DNA of 64,000 bases from Actinomycetota bacterium. GTDB lineage: Bacteria; Actinomycetota; Actinomycetes; S36-B12; UBA5976. The notes beneath the pieces are model-generated. The model saw only the letters and a program-made list of their open reading frames with translations, ran no database searches and had not been told where the DNA came from. Both the position numbers and the translations under genes were made by a program. Location of the stretch: positions 142,869 to 206,868 of the forward strand of contig JAPLBY010000022.1 in assembly GCA_026392515.1 (NCBI GenBank). The letters are read 5' to 3'. Of the stretch, positions 52,101 through 62,525 are shown one piece after another; within the stretch, counting starts at the first letter, position 1; every line of letters begins with the position of its first letter.

Positions 52101-52130
52101 GCCACCACTACAAATCTCTGTAGTGGTGGC
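52101..52130 (+). promoter_or_regulatory. Hairpin over the called fbpB start
   Basis: GCCACCACTAC and GTAGTGGTGGC are perfect 11-base arms around AAATCTCT. The hairpin lies 19 bases after the fbpA stop and includes the GTG codons at 52123 and 52126. It may stabilise the fbpA transcript or limit permease translation. Confidence 0.75.
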
Positions 52131-53652
52131 ATTTGGCGTTTTTGTTTCGGTTTTACCGCTGGTCTACATTCTGTTGCGTACTGCGCAAATTGGAATCAGC
52201 GAATTGGTTGATAGCTTGTTTCGGGCAAGGACTCTTGAGCTGATTTACAACTCGCTCTCCCTCACCCTTGTGGTTTGTGTAACTGCAATGACCATAGGAA
52301 CTGCGCAAGCTTGGTTGAGTTTTCGATCAGATCTAGCTTTCCGCAGATTCTTTCAAGTTGTTGCAGTTCTTCCGCTAGCAATGCCTTCTTATGTGTTGGC
52401 TTACGCGTGGCTCTCAGTGTCGTCGGGGATCAATGGATTCCTTGGTTCATGGTTGGTTCTAAGCATCAGCACTACTCCATACGTATTCATTGCTGTTTCA
52501 GCTGCATTTAACCGACATAGTGGCGCGGGTGAAGAAGTAGCTCGAACCCTCGGACGTAGTCAGATGAGTGTTGCCAGGACCATCACATGGCCGGCGATTC
52601 GAACTTCAGTGTTCGGATCTGGATTACTTGTTGCTCTCTATACCCTTAGTGATTTCGGTGCGGTTTCATTGATGCGATACGACACCTTTACTCGCGCTAT
52701 TTACAACGCCTACCGAGCAAGTTTCGATAGAAATTCAGCAGCTGCTTTGTCACTAGTTCTAGTTGTTCTTACCCTGTTTCTAATTCGAATTGAAGGTAGA
52801 TCCAGTTCTCTAACGACTGCCAAGTCATCAGGTCAATATCGTGCAATGCAAACCAAACTTGGCAAATGGCAAATTGGAGCGCAGGCTTTGTTGTTGTCAT
52901 GGTTTGTATTGGGAGTTCTGATTCCAGTTATGAGCATTATTTACTGGGCGGTGATTGGTCAGTCGCAATCAAATTTAGGCGAAATTTCTCGTGCCTTTGT
53001 TAACACAGTTGGGTACGGACTTGCTGGTGGATTAGCTGTTGCTTTTGTTGGCTTGGCGGTTGCCATCTTGGTGGTTAGGTACAAAAGCAAGTATTCAGTC
53101 AATGTCGAAAAAACTATTTTGATTACCCATGCACTTCCTGGCGTAGTTGTTGCGCTTTCTTTCGTATTCCTAGTGAATCAGTCAGTGCCAAGTCTTTATC
53201 AAACCAGTGCTTTAGTACTTCTCGCATATCTCGCATTATTTCTACCCAATGCAGTTGCTGTTCTAAAGGTGCCAATTTCGCAAGTACCAACCGGAATTGA
53301 AGAAGTCTCTAGAACGCTAGGAAGCTCTCAATTTCAAACACTAAGAAGAGTTGTGATTCCGGCAGCGGCTCCTGGAATTCTAAGTGCCACCGCATTTGTC
53401 GGGCTTACCGTAATTAAAGAGTTGCCAGCGACCTTGATTCTTCGCCCGACTGGAATTGAAACACTTGCCACCCGATTATGGTCTGCAACTTCAGTAAGTG
53501 CATTCAGTGCCGCGGCTCCATATGCATTGCTATTGATACTCGTAGCAGGTATTCCTGCGCTGTTCGTTAATCTTGAAATTCGGGCAACTCAAAATCGAAG
53601 TAGCCTAGAAGTAGCAGTTCCGAACGAAGTTAGCGTTAGCGAGGTGAGATAG
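52123..53652 (+). CDS. fbpB: Fe(III)-type ABC transporter permease (FbpB-like, fused double permease)
   Basis: This about 509-residue permease has two binding-protein-dependent transport domains of about six membrane segments each, as in FbpB. EAA-type loops occur in GAGEEVARTLGRSQMSVARTI and PTGIEEVSRTLGSSQFQTLRRV. The start is doubtful. The GTG at 52123 lies inside a hairpin with no ribosome-binding site, while the open frame continues upstream to a CTG at 52078 that overlaps the fbpA stop as CTGA and would give the more natural N-terminus (M)TTRSNQRPPLQISV. Confidence 0.92.
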   Translation: MVAFGVFVSVLPLVYILLRTAQIGISELVDSLFRARTLELIYNSLSLTLVVCVTAMTIGTAQAWLSFRSDLAFRRFFQVVAVLPLAMPSYVLAYAWLSVSSGINGFLGSWLVLSISTTPYVFIAVSAAFNRHSGAGEEVARTLGRSQMSVARTITWPAIRTSVFGSGLLVALYTLSDFGAVSLMRYDTFTRAIYNAYRASFDRNSAAALSLVLVVLTLFLIRIEGRSSSLTTAKSSGQYRAMQTKLGKWQIGAQALLLSWFVLGVLIPVMSIIYWAVIGQSQSNLGEISRAFVNTVGYGLAGGLAVAFVGLAVAILVVRYKSKYSVNVEKTILITHALPGVVVALSFVFLVNQSVPSLYQTSALVLLAYLALFLPNAVAVLKVPISQVPTGIEEVSRTLGSSQFQTLRRVVIPAAAPGILSATAFVGLTVIKELPATLILRPTGIETLATRLWSATSVSAFSAAAPYALLLILVAGIPALFVNLEIRATQNRSSLEVAVPNEVSVSEVR

Positions 53653-54684
53653 ATGTCAGAAAAAGTGCAAATAGAAAATGTCTCCAAATCTTTTGGCAAT
53701 GTATCTGTACTCAAAGATGTTTCATTTACTGTCAAAGACGGTTCGCTTCTAACAGTTCTGGGTGCCTCAGGCGGCGGTAAAACCACACTACTGCGGTTGA
53801 TTGCAGGCTTTGATTCAGTGGACTCGGGATCTATCACTATGAATGGCCGAGTAGTTTCTTCGGAGTCATTGTCACTACCTCCTGAAAAGCGAAACGTTGG
53901 TTTTGTGCCACAGGATTCTGCGCTGTTTCCTCATTTATCAGTTTCAAAGAACATTGCGTACGGACTTTCCCACTTGAAGACTGCCGCGAAAGATACAAAA
54001 GTTTCAGAGTTGTTGGATCTAATTGGGATGGGTGACCAGAGAGACTCTCTACCTGACACGCTTTCTGGTGGGCAACGTCAACGTGTTGCAATTGCCCGCG
54101 CCCTTGCACCTAATCCTGACGTGATTCTTCTTGATGAACCATTCGCTGCGCTAGATGCCCAATTGCGTTCAAAGCTTCGCGAAGATGTCCGAGCAATCCT
54201 TCGAGCAGCCAGTGCAACTGCAATTCTGGTAACTCACGATCAAGAAGAGGCGCTATCTATAGCTGATCAAGTGGCAATCCTTCGCGACGGAACCGTTGCC
54301 CAGATTGGTAGCCCGCGATCGATTTACTCGCAGCCAGTTGACGTTTCACTTGCTAAGTTCCTGGGCGATGCCGTTGTTATTCCTGGCGTAGTAACTGCCG
54401 GGAAAGTCAGCACGCAATTGGGCGACCTGATCCCGAGCGTGGCGCAACCTGAAGGAACTAAGGGTCAAGTTGCTATTCGTCCGGAGAATCTATATCTACA
54501 ACCTGATCCGAAAGGTTTAGCCGTAGTTACCGGACGTCAATTCTTTGGACACGATGCATTAGTTGAAGTTAAGACTGCCGCTGGAACTGTGAAGGCTCGC
54601 ACTTCTGGACCGATCTCGCCAGAAGTTGGCATGCCAGTAACCGTTTGGGTCAGAGGCTCAGTTAACTTCTACCCTGCTGACTAA
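53653..54684 (+). CDS. fbpC: Fe(III)-type ABC transporter ATPase (FbpC-like)
   Basis: Walker A is LGASGGGKTTLLRLIAG, the signature DTLSGGQRQRVAIARAL, Walker B VILLDEPFAALDA and the switch VTHDQEEAL, all typical of the FbpC/PotA class. A C-terminal TOBE-like regulatory domain (about 240-343) contains VAIRPENLYLQ. Length is 343 residues. The ATG directly follows the fbpB stop, preceded by GCGAGGTGAG. Its last 27 bases overlap the end of the convergent eamA gene. Confidence 0.93.
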   Translation: MSEKVQIENVSKSFGNVSVLKDVSFTVKDGSLLTVLGASGGGKTTLLRLIAGFDSVDSGSITMNGRVVSSESLSLPPEKRNVGFVPQDSALFPHLSVSKNIAYGLSHLKTAAKDTKVSELLDLIGMGDQRDSLPDTLSGGQRQRVAIARALAPNPDVILLDEPFAALDAQLRSKLREDVRAILRAASATAILVTHDQEEALSIADQVAILRDGTVAQIGSPRSIYSQPVDVSLAKFLGDAVVIPGVVTAGKVSTQLGDLIPSVAQPEGTKGQVAIRPENLYLQPDPKGLAVVTGRQFFGHDALVEVKTAAGTVKARTSGPISPEVGMPVTVWVRGSVNFYPAD

Positions 54685-55554
54685 CCTCACCTTTTGGGTG
54701 ATCGCAACACAAACCACAACTACGCTGGCAGCCACAAGAGTCTTACCCGTTACTATTTCGCCGAGCAGTAAAGCTGACCAAAGCAACGTTAAGAGTGACT
54801 GAACCAGCTGAACTTGCGAACCTCGCGCAACACCTAACTCTGACAAACCTCGGTACCAGGCAAAGAAGCCAAAGTACATGGAACCAAATGCCGTGAACAA
54901 AAATGCCAGTAACGATACCGAGGTAATGCTGTGAGTTTCTCTACCCAACCAAAGCGAAATCAAGAAGTACGGCATTGTGAGTGGCAAAGTCAAAACTACG
55001 CACCACGAGACAACCTGCCAGCCCGGCATTACCTTGCTAAGGATTGCTCCTTCGGCATATCCAATCGCAGCCGCAACGACAGCTCCAACCAAAAACAGAT
55101 CGGCTTTAAGCGAGCTACCTTCCTGGCCGCCGTGTAGCCAGGCATAAATTACTAAAGTGAACGTGCCGACTAAGGCAGCAGCCCAAAAAGCTTTTGGTAC
55201 TTTCTCGTGCAATCTGAATACTGCTAAAACAGCAGTTGCCAGTGGTAGTCCTGCAGTAATCACAGCCGCATGTGCGCTTGTTGTTTCAGTTAAAGCCAAC
55301 GTGGTCAGAATTGGCCAGCCGATCACAATTCCACCTGCTGTGATTAACAACGGACCAATCAGTTTTTTCTCCGGAAACTTAACACGTGCTCGCTTCAGCA
55401 GAATTGCAGCTAGCAATCCAGCCAGAGCAGCTCTACCAAAAGTCAAAGTCCAAGGGGAAAAACCAGGAAGCGCAAGTTTCACCATTGGCAAAGTAAATGA
55501 AAAAATCAAAACTCCTAGGAACGCATAACCTATTCCTCGGATGTTTTTGGGCAT
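54658..55554 (-). CDS. EamA-family (DMT) transporter
   Basis: This drug/metabolite transporter superfamily member has ten hydrophobic segments in two EamA repeats, the second ending with RGSQVQLVQSLLTLLWSALLLGE, a typical repeat end. The first repeat has TFGRAALAGLLAAIL and ETTSAHAAVITAGLPL. Length is 298 residues. Such proteins export amino acids or other metabolites; the substrate cannot be told. The leaderless-spaced TAGTCT supports the ATG at 55554. Confidence 0.9.
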   Translation of the reverse strand: MPKNIRGIGYAFLGVLIFSFTLPMVKLALPGFSPWTLTFGRAALAGLLAAILLKRARVKFPEKKLIGPLLITAGGIVIGWPILTTLALTETTSAHAAVITAGLPLATAVLAVFRLHEKVPKAFWAAALVGTFTLVIYAWLHGGQEGSSLKADLFLVGAVVAAAIGYAEGAILSKVMPGWQVVSWCVVLTLPLTMPYFLISLWLGRETHSITSVSLLAFLFTAFGSMYFGFFAWYRGLSELGVARGSQVQLVQSLLTLLWSALLLGEIVTGKTLVAASVVVVCVAITQKVRLVSRVEVN

Positions 55555-55566
55555 GGCCTCAGACTA
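55555..55566 (-). promoter_or_regulatory. Predicted leaderless promoter of the EamA gene
   Basis: TAGTCT plus six bases precedes the ATG. The GAGG in the spacer is too close to the start to be a normal ribosome-binding site. Confidence 0.6.
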
Positions 55567-55572
55567 GTGCGG

Positions 55573-55587
55573 TAGGTTTAACGGACT
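55573..55587 (+). promoter_or_regulatory. Possible near-leaderless promoter of azlC
   Basis: TAGGTT is followed by nine bases and the ATG, so a transcript would carry at most a few leader bases. No ribosome-binding site is visible. Confidence 0.4.
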
Positions 55588-56288
55588 ATGAATACCACCC
55601 AAACCGAATGGAACGATGCACGCCGACAAATTGTTGGAAATGCAGCCAGCATTGGTTTTGCTGTGGCAATGTATGGCGTTTCGTTCGGTGCCTTAGGCAC
55701 TACAACTGGGCTTTCTATCCCCCAAACCATGGCTTTATCCCTTTTGATGTTTACTGGCGCAAGCCAATTCACGTTGGTTAGCACGCTGGCTTCAGGTGGA
55801 ACTGCGCTCACTGCAGTAATTGCGTCCTGGTTGATGGGAACCAGAAACGCTGCTTACTCGATGCGCATGACTCCAATTCTTAAAACTTCCGGACCCGGAC
55901 GTTTAGTAGCGGTACAGCTAACTATCGATGAATCAACTGCAATGGGATTAGCGCAAGATGAAGAGGCCTTCGAAGGACGTGCGTCTCGCCTAGCTTTTTG
56001 GGCAACTGGACTTTCGGTTTACCTGTTATGGAACTTAGCCACTTTCATTGGCGCCGTAAGCGTTTCGGCAATCGGCGATCCAAAGTCATTTGGCCTTGAT
56101 GCTGCAATTGCCGCTGGACTTTTCGCATTGGTCTGGCCACAGATTAAGTCACGAACTGATTTATCCGTGGCTTTCGGTGGTGCTTTAATCGCGCTGGCGT
56201 TAACGCCAGTCGTGCCACCGGGTGTTCCAGTGTTAGCGGCAGCCATAGTTGCGGTAATTGTTGGTTGGGTTACCGGCAGGAAACTGTC

Positions 56289-56292
<4 letters not shown>
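55588..56292 (+). CDS. azlC: AzlC-family branched-chain amino acid exporter, large subunit
   Basis: AzlC and AzlD form a two-component exporter (LIV-E family) for branched-chain amino acids and analogues. The 234-residue protein has about six or seven membrane segments and the family blocks GVSFGALGTTTGLSIPQTMALSLLMFTGASQFT and LMGTRNAAYSMRM, cited here by their starts GVSFGALG and LMGTRNAAYS. It is followed by azlD with an ATGA overlap. With the liv importer, the window therefore encodes both uptake and export of such amino acids. Confidence 0.93.
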
Positions 56293-57338
<1,046 letters not shown>

Positions 57339-58694
57339 CTACTCCGGTCCAACAACTGCAGTAAGTCGATCTTGTGACCATAGTTGATGCGCAAGTGAAT
57401 GAACTTCGTCCAATGTCACAGCGGACACCCGGTCAAGTACTTCGGATACAGAAGGCACATATCCATTGTTCATCTCGGATCTAGCAATTCTGCTCATTCG
57501 GGAAGAAGTGTCTTCCAGACCCAGAACCATGCCACCACTTACTTGGCCCTTGGCTTTACTCAACTCCGCAGCGGTGATCCCGTTTTTAGCCACATCATCA
57601 AGCACATTTGTAATAACTTCTCGAACTTGATCCAAGTTCTTGGGACTGCATCCTGCATACACGCCTGCCATACCAGCATCTTGAAACTGTTGGCCGAAGG
57701 AATAGACGGTATAAACAAGTCCACGCTTTTCGCGAACTTCTTGGAACAAACGGCTAGACATGCCCCCGCCTAGTGCAGCGTTGAAGACTGACTGAATGTA
57801 GCGACGCTCATCGGCTCGGTCTAGGCCTGGTACCCCAATAACAAGGTTTGCTTGTTCAGTTGTCTTGTCTTGCTTAACGTAGCCACCAGTTTGTAGAACT
57901 TTAGTTTTATGCTTCATCGAAACATATGGGCTTTGGTCCCCATCAAGGGCAAAGCCACCTTGATTGAACGCTTTCCGAACTAACTTAACTACGGTTGCGT
58001 GATCGATATTTCCCGCCACCGCAACTATCAAGCGATCCGGTGTGTAGTACTTCTTGTAAAAGCCATTTATTGATCGACGCGATAGTGATGAAATATTCTC
58101 AACAGTTCCAAGAATGGATCGGCCCAATGGAGCGTCGCCAAACATAGCTTTGGAGAATTGTTCATGCACTAAATCAGCTGGATCATCATCGCGCATAGCT
58201 ATTTCTTCCAAAACAACTTGGCGCTCTTGATCCACATCAACTGAAGTAATTGTGGCGGAAGTAATCATGTCAACTAGAACATCAATTGCTTGCGGGACGC
58301 TGGTATCTAAAACTCGGGTGTAGAAACAAGTTACTTCTTTGGAAGTAAAGGCATTCATTTCACCACCGACTGCATCAATAGTTGATGAGATGTCTAGGGC
58401 GCTGCGTGACTTAGTCCCCTTGAACAACAAGTGCTCTAAGTAGTGTGCAGAGCCAGTCTGCGAGGCAACTTCATCGCGAGAGCCAATGTTTACCCAAATG
58501 CCAATCGCTGCCGATCTAACAGATGGCATTTGCTCAGTGATAATTCGAAGTCCGCCAGTCAATACTGTGCGCTTTACCAAACCGCCTTGCTCGGCGGTCA
58601 GTAACGTGCGAGTGGTCCCTGGGCGTTGTTCATGCCCAAGGACCACTGCGGAGTTTCGTGATGTCACGGTTTTAGTCTTCGTCTCCAGCGTCAT
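57339..58694 (-). CDS. M16-family zinc metallopeptidase (PepR-like)
   Basis: The inverted zinc motif HxxEH is present in [12 protein letters not shown], with the further glutamate expected about 75 residues later ([16 protein letters not shown]). The C-terminal half is the inactive M16 repeat with the [18 protein letters not shown] block. Length is 451 residues. It overlaps the end of pnp by 23 bases. In mycobacteria the equivalent gene lies next to gpsI (pnp). Substrate is unknown. Confidence 0.93.
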   Translation of the reverse strand: MTLETKTKTVTSRNSAVVLGHEQRPGTTRTLLTAEQGGLVKRTVLTGGLRIITEQMPSVRSAAIGIWVNIGSRDEVASQTGSAHYLEHLLFKGTKSRSALDISSTIDAVGGEMNAFTSKEVTCFYTRVLDTSVPQAIDVLVDMITSATITSVDVDQERQVVLEEIAMRDDDPADLVHEQFSKAMFGDAPLGRSILGTVENISSLSRRSINGFYKKYYTPDRLIVAVAGNIDHATVVKLVRKAFNQGGFALDGDQSPYVSMKHKTKVLQTGGYVKQDKTTEQANLVIGVPGLDRADERRYIQSVFNAALGGGMSSRLFQEVREKRGLVYTVYSFGQQFQDAGMAGVYAGCSPKNLDQVREVITNVLDDVAKNGITAAELSKAKGQVSGGMVLGLEDTSSRMSRIARSEMNNGYVPSVSEVLDRVSAVTLDEVHSLAHQLWSQDRLTAVVGPE

Positions 58695-60888
58695 CTGCGC
58701 TTTCGTCTGAACCTTCTACTACAGGTACTAGGGACAGCTTTCCACGTGGATCGATTTCGGCGATCTCAACGTGGACCTTGTCACCAACCTTGAGAACATC
58801 TTCAACATTCTCTACGCGCTTGCCACCGGAAAGCTTGCGTAGCTGACTGATGTGAAGCAAGCCATCCTTACCAGGTGAAAGTGAAACGAAGGCACCGAAG
58901 TTAGTTGTCTTAACAACTGTTCCCATGTAGCGCTCGCCTACTTCTGGCATGGTTGGGTTTGCAATAGCGTTTACCTGGGCGCGAGCAGCATCTGCTGCTT
59001 CACCATTAGTTGCACCGATGTAAACCGTACCGTCATCACCAATGGAAATGTCAGCACCAGTTTCTTCTTGAATCTGGTTGATGATCTTGCCCTTTGGACC
59101 AATAACTTCACCAATCTTGTCGATTGGAATCATTACTGTGATGATGCGCGGTGCGTACTGCGACATTTCATCTGGAGCATCAATTGCTTCTAGCATTACA
59201 TCCAAGATCGCAAGACGAGCTTCGCGAGCCTGTGTTAGCGCACCAGCCAATACTGAAGCTGGGATACCGTCAAGCTTGGTATCTAGTTGTAGCGCTGTGA
59301 TGAAATCCTTTGTACCTGCAACCTTGAAGTCCATGTCGCCAAAGGCATCTTCAGCGCCAAGGATGTCGGTAAGTGCAACATACTCAGTCTTGCCGTCAAT
59401 TTCATCGGAGATCAAACCCATTGCAATTCCAGCAACAGGTGCCTGAAGTGGCACACCTGCATTAAGAAGCGAAAGCGTTGAAGCACATACAGAGCCCATT
59501 GAAGTGGAACCGTTTGAGCCTAAAGCTTCCGAAACCTGACGGATTGCGTATGGGAAGTCCTGCTTTGTAGGCAGAACTGGAACCAAAGCACGCTCAGCCA
59601 ACGCGCCGTGACCAATTTCGCGACGCTTCGGGCTACCTACACGACCAGTCTCACCAGTTGAGTAAGGCGGGAAGTTGTAATTGTGCATGTAGTGCTTGCG
59701 AGTTACTGGAGACAAAGTATCTAGTTGCTGTTCCATTTTCATCATGTTCAAGGTTGTTACGCCAAGAATCTGAGTCTCGCCACGTTCGAACAATGCCGAA
59801 CCGTGAACGCGAGGAATTACATCTACTTCAGCACTCAAGGAACGGATGTCGCGAAGGCCACGGCCATCAATACGAATCTTGTCCTTGATGACGCGCTTGC
59901 GAACTAGCTTCTTGGTTAGTGAGCGAAGTGCTGCACTAACTTCCTTTTCGCGACCTGCAAAGTTGCCAGCTACCTTTTCGATAGTCAGTTCTTTAACGCG
60001 GTCTAGTTCAGTTTCGCGCTCTTGCTTGCCAGCGATAGTTAATGCCTTGGCTAAATCATCAGAAACTGCGGCTTCAACGGCTGCGAAGACATCAGCTTCG
60101 TAATCCAAGAAGACTGGGAATTCTGCGGTTTCTTTAGCTGCAACATCAGCAAGTGCTGACTGAGCACGACACAATTCAGCGATGAATGGCTTTGCAGCTT
60201 CAAGGCCTTCTGAAACAACTTCTTCAGATGGAGCCTTAGCGCCACCCTTGATCAATGCAATTGTGTTTTCAGTGGCTTCAGCCTCAACCATCATGATTGC
60301 AACGTCATCGCCAACAACTCGACCAGCAACAACCATGTCAAAGACTGCATCTTCAAGCTGACTATGTGTTGGGAATGCAACCCACTGACCGTTAATTAGT
60401 GCAACGCGAACGCCACCAATTGGTCCGGAGAATGGCAAACCTGCAAGCTGTGTAGACATAGATGCAGCGTTGATTGCAATTACGTCGTAAAGCACATCTG
60501 GATTTAGTGCCATTACGGTTACAACAACCTGAACTTCATTGCGAAGTCCCTTAACGAATGATGGACGCAATGGACGGTCAATTAGACGGCAAGTCAGAAT
60601 TGCGTCTTCGGTTGGACGACCTTCACGTCGGAAGAATGATCCTGGAATACGTCCAGCAGCGTACATACGCTCTTCGACGTCCACGGTTAGTGGGAAGAAA
60701 TCAAACTGATCTTTAGGTGATTTTCCTGCAGTAGTAGCGGATAGCAACATTGTGTCGTCATCCATGTAAACAACTGCGGTTCCGTTTGCCTGACGTGCAA
60801 GACGTCCGGTTTCGAACTTAACTGTGCGCTTTCCGAATGACCCATTGTCAATCACAGCAACGCTGGTCTGTACTTCGTTACCCTCCAT
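58672..60888 (-). CDS. pnp: Polyribonucleotide nucleotidyltransferase (PNPase)
   Basis: PNPase is the phosphorolytic 3'-5' exoribonuclease. Two RNase PH-like domains are visible (about 10-240 and 340-570, the second with [13 protein letters not shown] and [14 protein letters not shown]), joined by an alpha-helical domain, then KH ([20 protein letters not shown]) and S1 ([28 protein letters not shown]) domains, the longer blocks cited only by region. Length is 738 residues. A strong GGGAGG precedes the ATG. Confidence 0.98.
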   Translation of the reverse strand: MEGNEVQTSVAVIDNGSFGKRTVKFETGRLARQANGTAVVYMDDDTMLLSATTAGKSPKDQFDFFPLTVDVEERMYAAGRIPGSFFRREGRPTEDAILTCRLIDRPLRPSFVKGLRNEVQVVVTVMALNPDVLYDVIAINAASMSTQLAGLPFSGPIGGVRVALINGQWVAFPTHSQLEDAVFDMVVAGRVVGDDVAIMMVEAEATENTIALIKGGAKAPSEEVVSEGLEAAKPFIAELCRAQSALADVAAKETAEFPVFLDYEADVFAAVEAAVSDDLAKALTIAGKQERETELDRVKELTIEKVAGNFAGREKEVSAALRSLTKKLVRKRVIKDKIRIDGRGLRDIRSLSAEVDVIPRVHGSALFERGETQILGVTTLNMMKMEQQLDTLSPVTRKHYMHNYNFPPYSTGETGRVGSPKRREIGHGALAERALVPVLPTKQDFPYAIRQVSEALGSNGSTSMGSVCASTLSLLNAGVPLQAPVAGIAMGLISDEIDGKTEYVALTDILGAEDAFGDMDFKVAGTKDFITALQLDTKLDGIPASVLAGALTQAREARLAILDVMLEAIDAPDEMSQYAPRIITVMIPIDKIGEVIGPKGKIINQIQEETGADISIGDDGTVYIGATNGEAADAARAQVNAIANPTMPEVGERYMGTVVKTTNFGAFVSLSPGKDGLLHISQLRKLSGGKRVENVEDVLKVGDKVHVEIAEIDPRGKLSLVPVVEGSDESADDAGDED

Positions 60889-60978
60889 GGGTAACCTCCC
60901 TCTTCATAAAGGGATAACACTGCACTTCTAACGAGTGAAATGCATTCAAATCACATGTCGATCTTCGATCGAGAAGCG

Positions 60979-60993
60979 CGGCTCATTGAGCCG
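60979..60993 (-). promoter_or_regulatory. Small hairpin in the rpsO-pnp leader
   Basis: CGGCTC and GAGCCG pair around a three-base loop about 90 bases before the pnp start, with GAAG/CTTC flanks that could extend the stem after a mismatch. Confidence 0.45.
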
Positions 60994-61080
60994 AACTTCA
61001 CTACCGAGGACCGACCAAACTGCTCGAATGTGCGTGCTATCCGCGGTTATCGCAAAACTGCGAGTCTTGATTTTGTGCTT

Positions 61081-61107
61081 GCTGTGCCAACACGAAATCG
61101 GCACAGC
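61081..61107 (-). promoter_or_regulatory. Hairpin between rpsO and pnp, possible RNase III-type control site
   Basis: GCTGTGCC and GGCACAGC form an 8-bp stem with an 11-base loop, 26 bases after the rpsO stop. No T run follows. In E. coli an rpsO-pnp intergenic stem is cut by RNase III and mediates PNPase autocontrol; the placement here is analogous, the mechanism is inferred. The rest of the 245-base gap holds the pnp leader. Confidence 0.55.
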
Positions 61108-61133
61108 TCACTTCCTAAGAAGCGCACGAAAAG

Positions 61134-61403
61134 TTATCTGCGGATACCGAGTTTTTCGATGATCGCGCGGTATCGGTTGATGTCTGTCTTGGTTAAGTAA
61201 TCAAGTAGACGACGACGTTGACCAACAAGCAGTAGCAAACCGCGACGGCTGTGGTGATCGTGCTTATGAGTTTTTAGGTGTCCGGTTAGATCGTTGATGC
61301 GCTGTGTCATCAAGGCAATCTGGACTTCTGGGCTTCCGGTATCGCCAGGCTTTGTGCCGTGTTCAGCAATGATGGCCTGCTTTACTGCAGATTCCAATGG
61401 CAT
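61134..61403 (-). CDS. rpsO: 30S ribosomal protein S15
   Basis: S15 is a primary 16S rRNA-binding protein. The 89-residue sequence has the standard pattern [53 protein letters not shown], cited by its ends, and terminates [19 protein letters not shown] precedes the ATG. It lies upstream of pnp as in most bacteria. Confidence 0.98.
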   Translation of the reverse strand: MPLESAVKQAIIAEHGTKPGDTGSPEVQIALMTQRINDLTGHLKTHKHDHHSRRGLLLLVGQRRRLLDYLTKTDINRYRAIIEKLGIRR

Positions 61404-61513
61404 AGATTTTTTCCTCTCGGGCGCGAACAGATCCGTAGATCTTTAGATGTGACACGAGATGTGGGGCGCCCGCCCCTCATTCGTCTGTGTTGTAAGGCTA
61501 ACAGTTAGGGGTG

Positions 61514-61591
61514 GGTACCGCGAAATCCATGGATTTCGTGCAATAGGTACCGCGAAATCGTCAGAATGAGCCCGATCGGTGCAGCGAAATC
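61514..61591. repeat. Three 14-base direct repeats at an exact 32-base period
   Basis: GGTACCGCGAAATC occurs at 61514 and 61546, and the variant GGTGCAGCGAAATC at 61578. The 18-base tails between copies are not conserved. The first copy is part of a perfect palindrome, CGAAATCCATGGATTTCG (61521-61538). The array lies in the 201-base gap between ribF and rpsO, just upstream of a TGTTAGCCT extended -10-like sequence. It looks like a binding-site array; no coding potential is seen. Confidence 0.85.
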
Positions 61592-61604
61592 GTGAGATTG
61601 CGCC

Positions 61605-62525
61605 CTAATTCAGGTACTTTTCCAGGTCAGCTTTGGCAGTTTCCACGTCGCGATCCATAGCTTCTAGTAATTCTGGGATGCCAGCAAAGCTCTCCATGTC
61701 CCGAATGTGCGAGACGAAGTCCAAATCCACGACTTTGCCATATAGGTTCAGGCCAGATTCACCAATTACATAAGCCTCGACTCGGCGATTAACTACATCG
61801 TCAAATGTTGGATTAGTGCCCACGCTGATTGCAGAACTATGGGCTACTCCATCAATCCATAGCAATCCTGAATAGACGCCATCTGCTGGAATCAGCAGGC
61901 CGCCCTGTACATCAATGTTGGCGGTTGGATAGCCGATTTCTCTTCCTCGATGGTCACCATGAACTACTTCACCTGAAACTCGGTGCGCTCGACCCAATAA
62001 GCCGTTTGCCCCTTCAACGTGTCCCTTCAAGATCGCAGTGCGAATTCGAGTTGATGACCATGCTGTTGAGTCACCGACTAGGTCAACAATGCGAACTTCG
62101 AATCCAAACTTCTTTGCCAGTTCTTGAAGTGTTTCAACTGTGCCACTGGCACCATGTCCAAATCTAAAGTTTCGGCCGACAATAACAACTTGCGCATTCA
62201 AGGCACCTATCAATATGTCTTCTACAAACTCATCGCTGGACATGTGTGCCATTGCATCTGTGAATTTCAAAGTCTCAACGTGATCCACGCCGTTTTCCAG
62301 AAGAAGTTTTGCGCGTCGCTGCGGAAGGGTAAGTAATCCGGCAAATGAATCTGGTCGCAGAAATGCCTTGGGCGGCGGATCAAATGTCGCAGCAGTTAAA
62401 GTGCCATTGATGCTGTTCGCAATACTTTTTGCGATACCAAGCACCTGACGGTGGCCAGCATGGACTCCATCAAAGACACCAATGGTGACAACTACTGGTA
62501 CATTTGGACTACTCATTAGTTGCAA
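61605..62525 (-). CDS. ribF: Bifunctional riboflavin kinase / FAD synthetase
   Basis: RibF makes FMN and FAD. The N-terminal nucleotidyltransferase has TIGVFDGVHAGHRQVLG and WSSTRIRTAI; the C-terminal kinase domain has VVHGDHRGREIGYPTANI and SVGTNPTF. Length is 306 residues; an ATG three codons inside is an alternative start. It overlaps truB by 17 bases. Confidence 0.96.
   Translation of the reverse strand: MQLMSSPNVPVVVTIGVFDGVHAGHRQVLGIAKSIANSINGTLTAATFDPPPKAFLRPDSFAGLLTLPQRRAKLLLENGVDHVETLKFTDAMAHMSSDEFVEDILIGALNAQVVIVGRNFRFGHGASGTVETLQELAKKFGFEVRIVDLVGDSTAWSSTRIRTAILKGHVEGANGLLGRAHRVSGEVVHGDHRGREIGYPTANIDVQGGLLIPADGVYSGLLWIDGVAHSSAISVGTNPTFDDVVNRRVEAYVIGESGLNLYGKVVDLDFVSHIRDMESFAGIPELLEAMDRDVETAKADLEKYLN

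Noticed and set aside
60935-61200. Plus-strand ORFs of 75 and 86 residues between pnp and rpsO
   Set aside because: They have no ribosome-binding site or leaderless promoter, run into the antisense of rpsO, and have no recognisable family; the region is better explained as leader RNA.
61514-61591. Repeats with a 32-base period as a small CRISPR array
   Set aside because: Only 14 of the 32 bases are conserved, the third copy is degenerate, spacers would be 18 bases, and there are no cas genes in the window.
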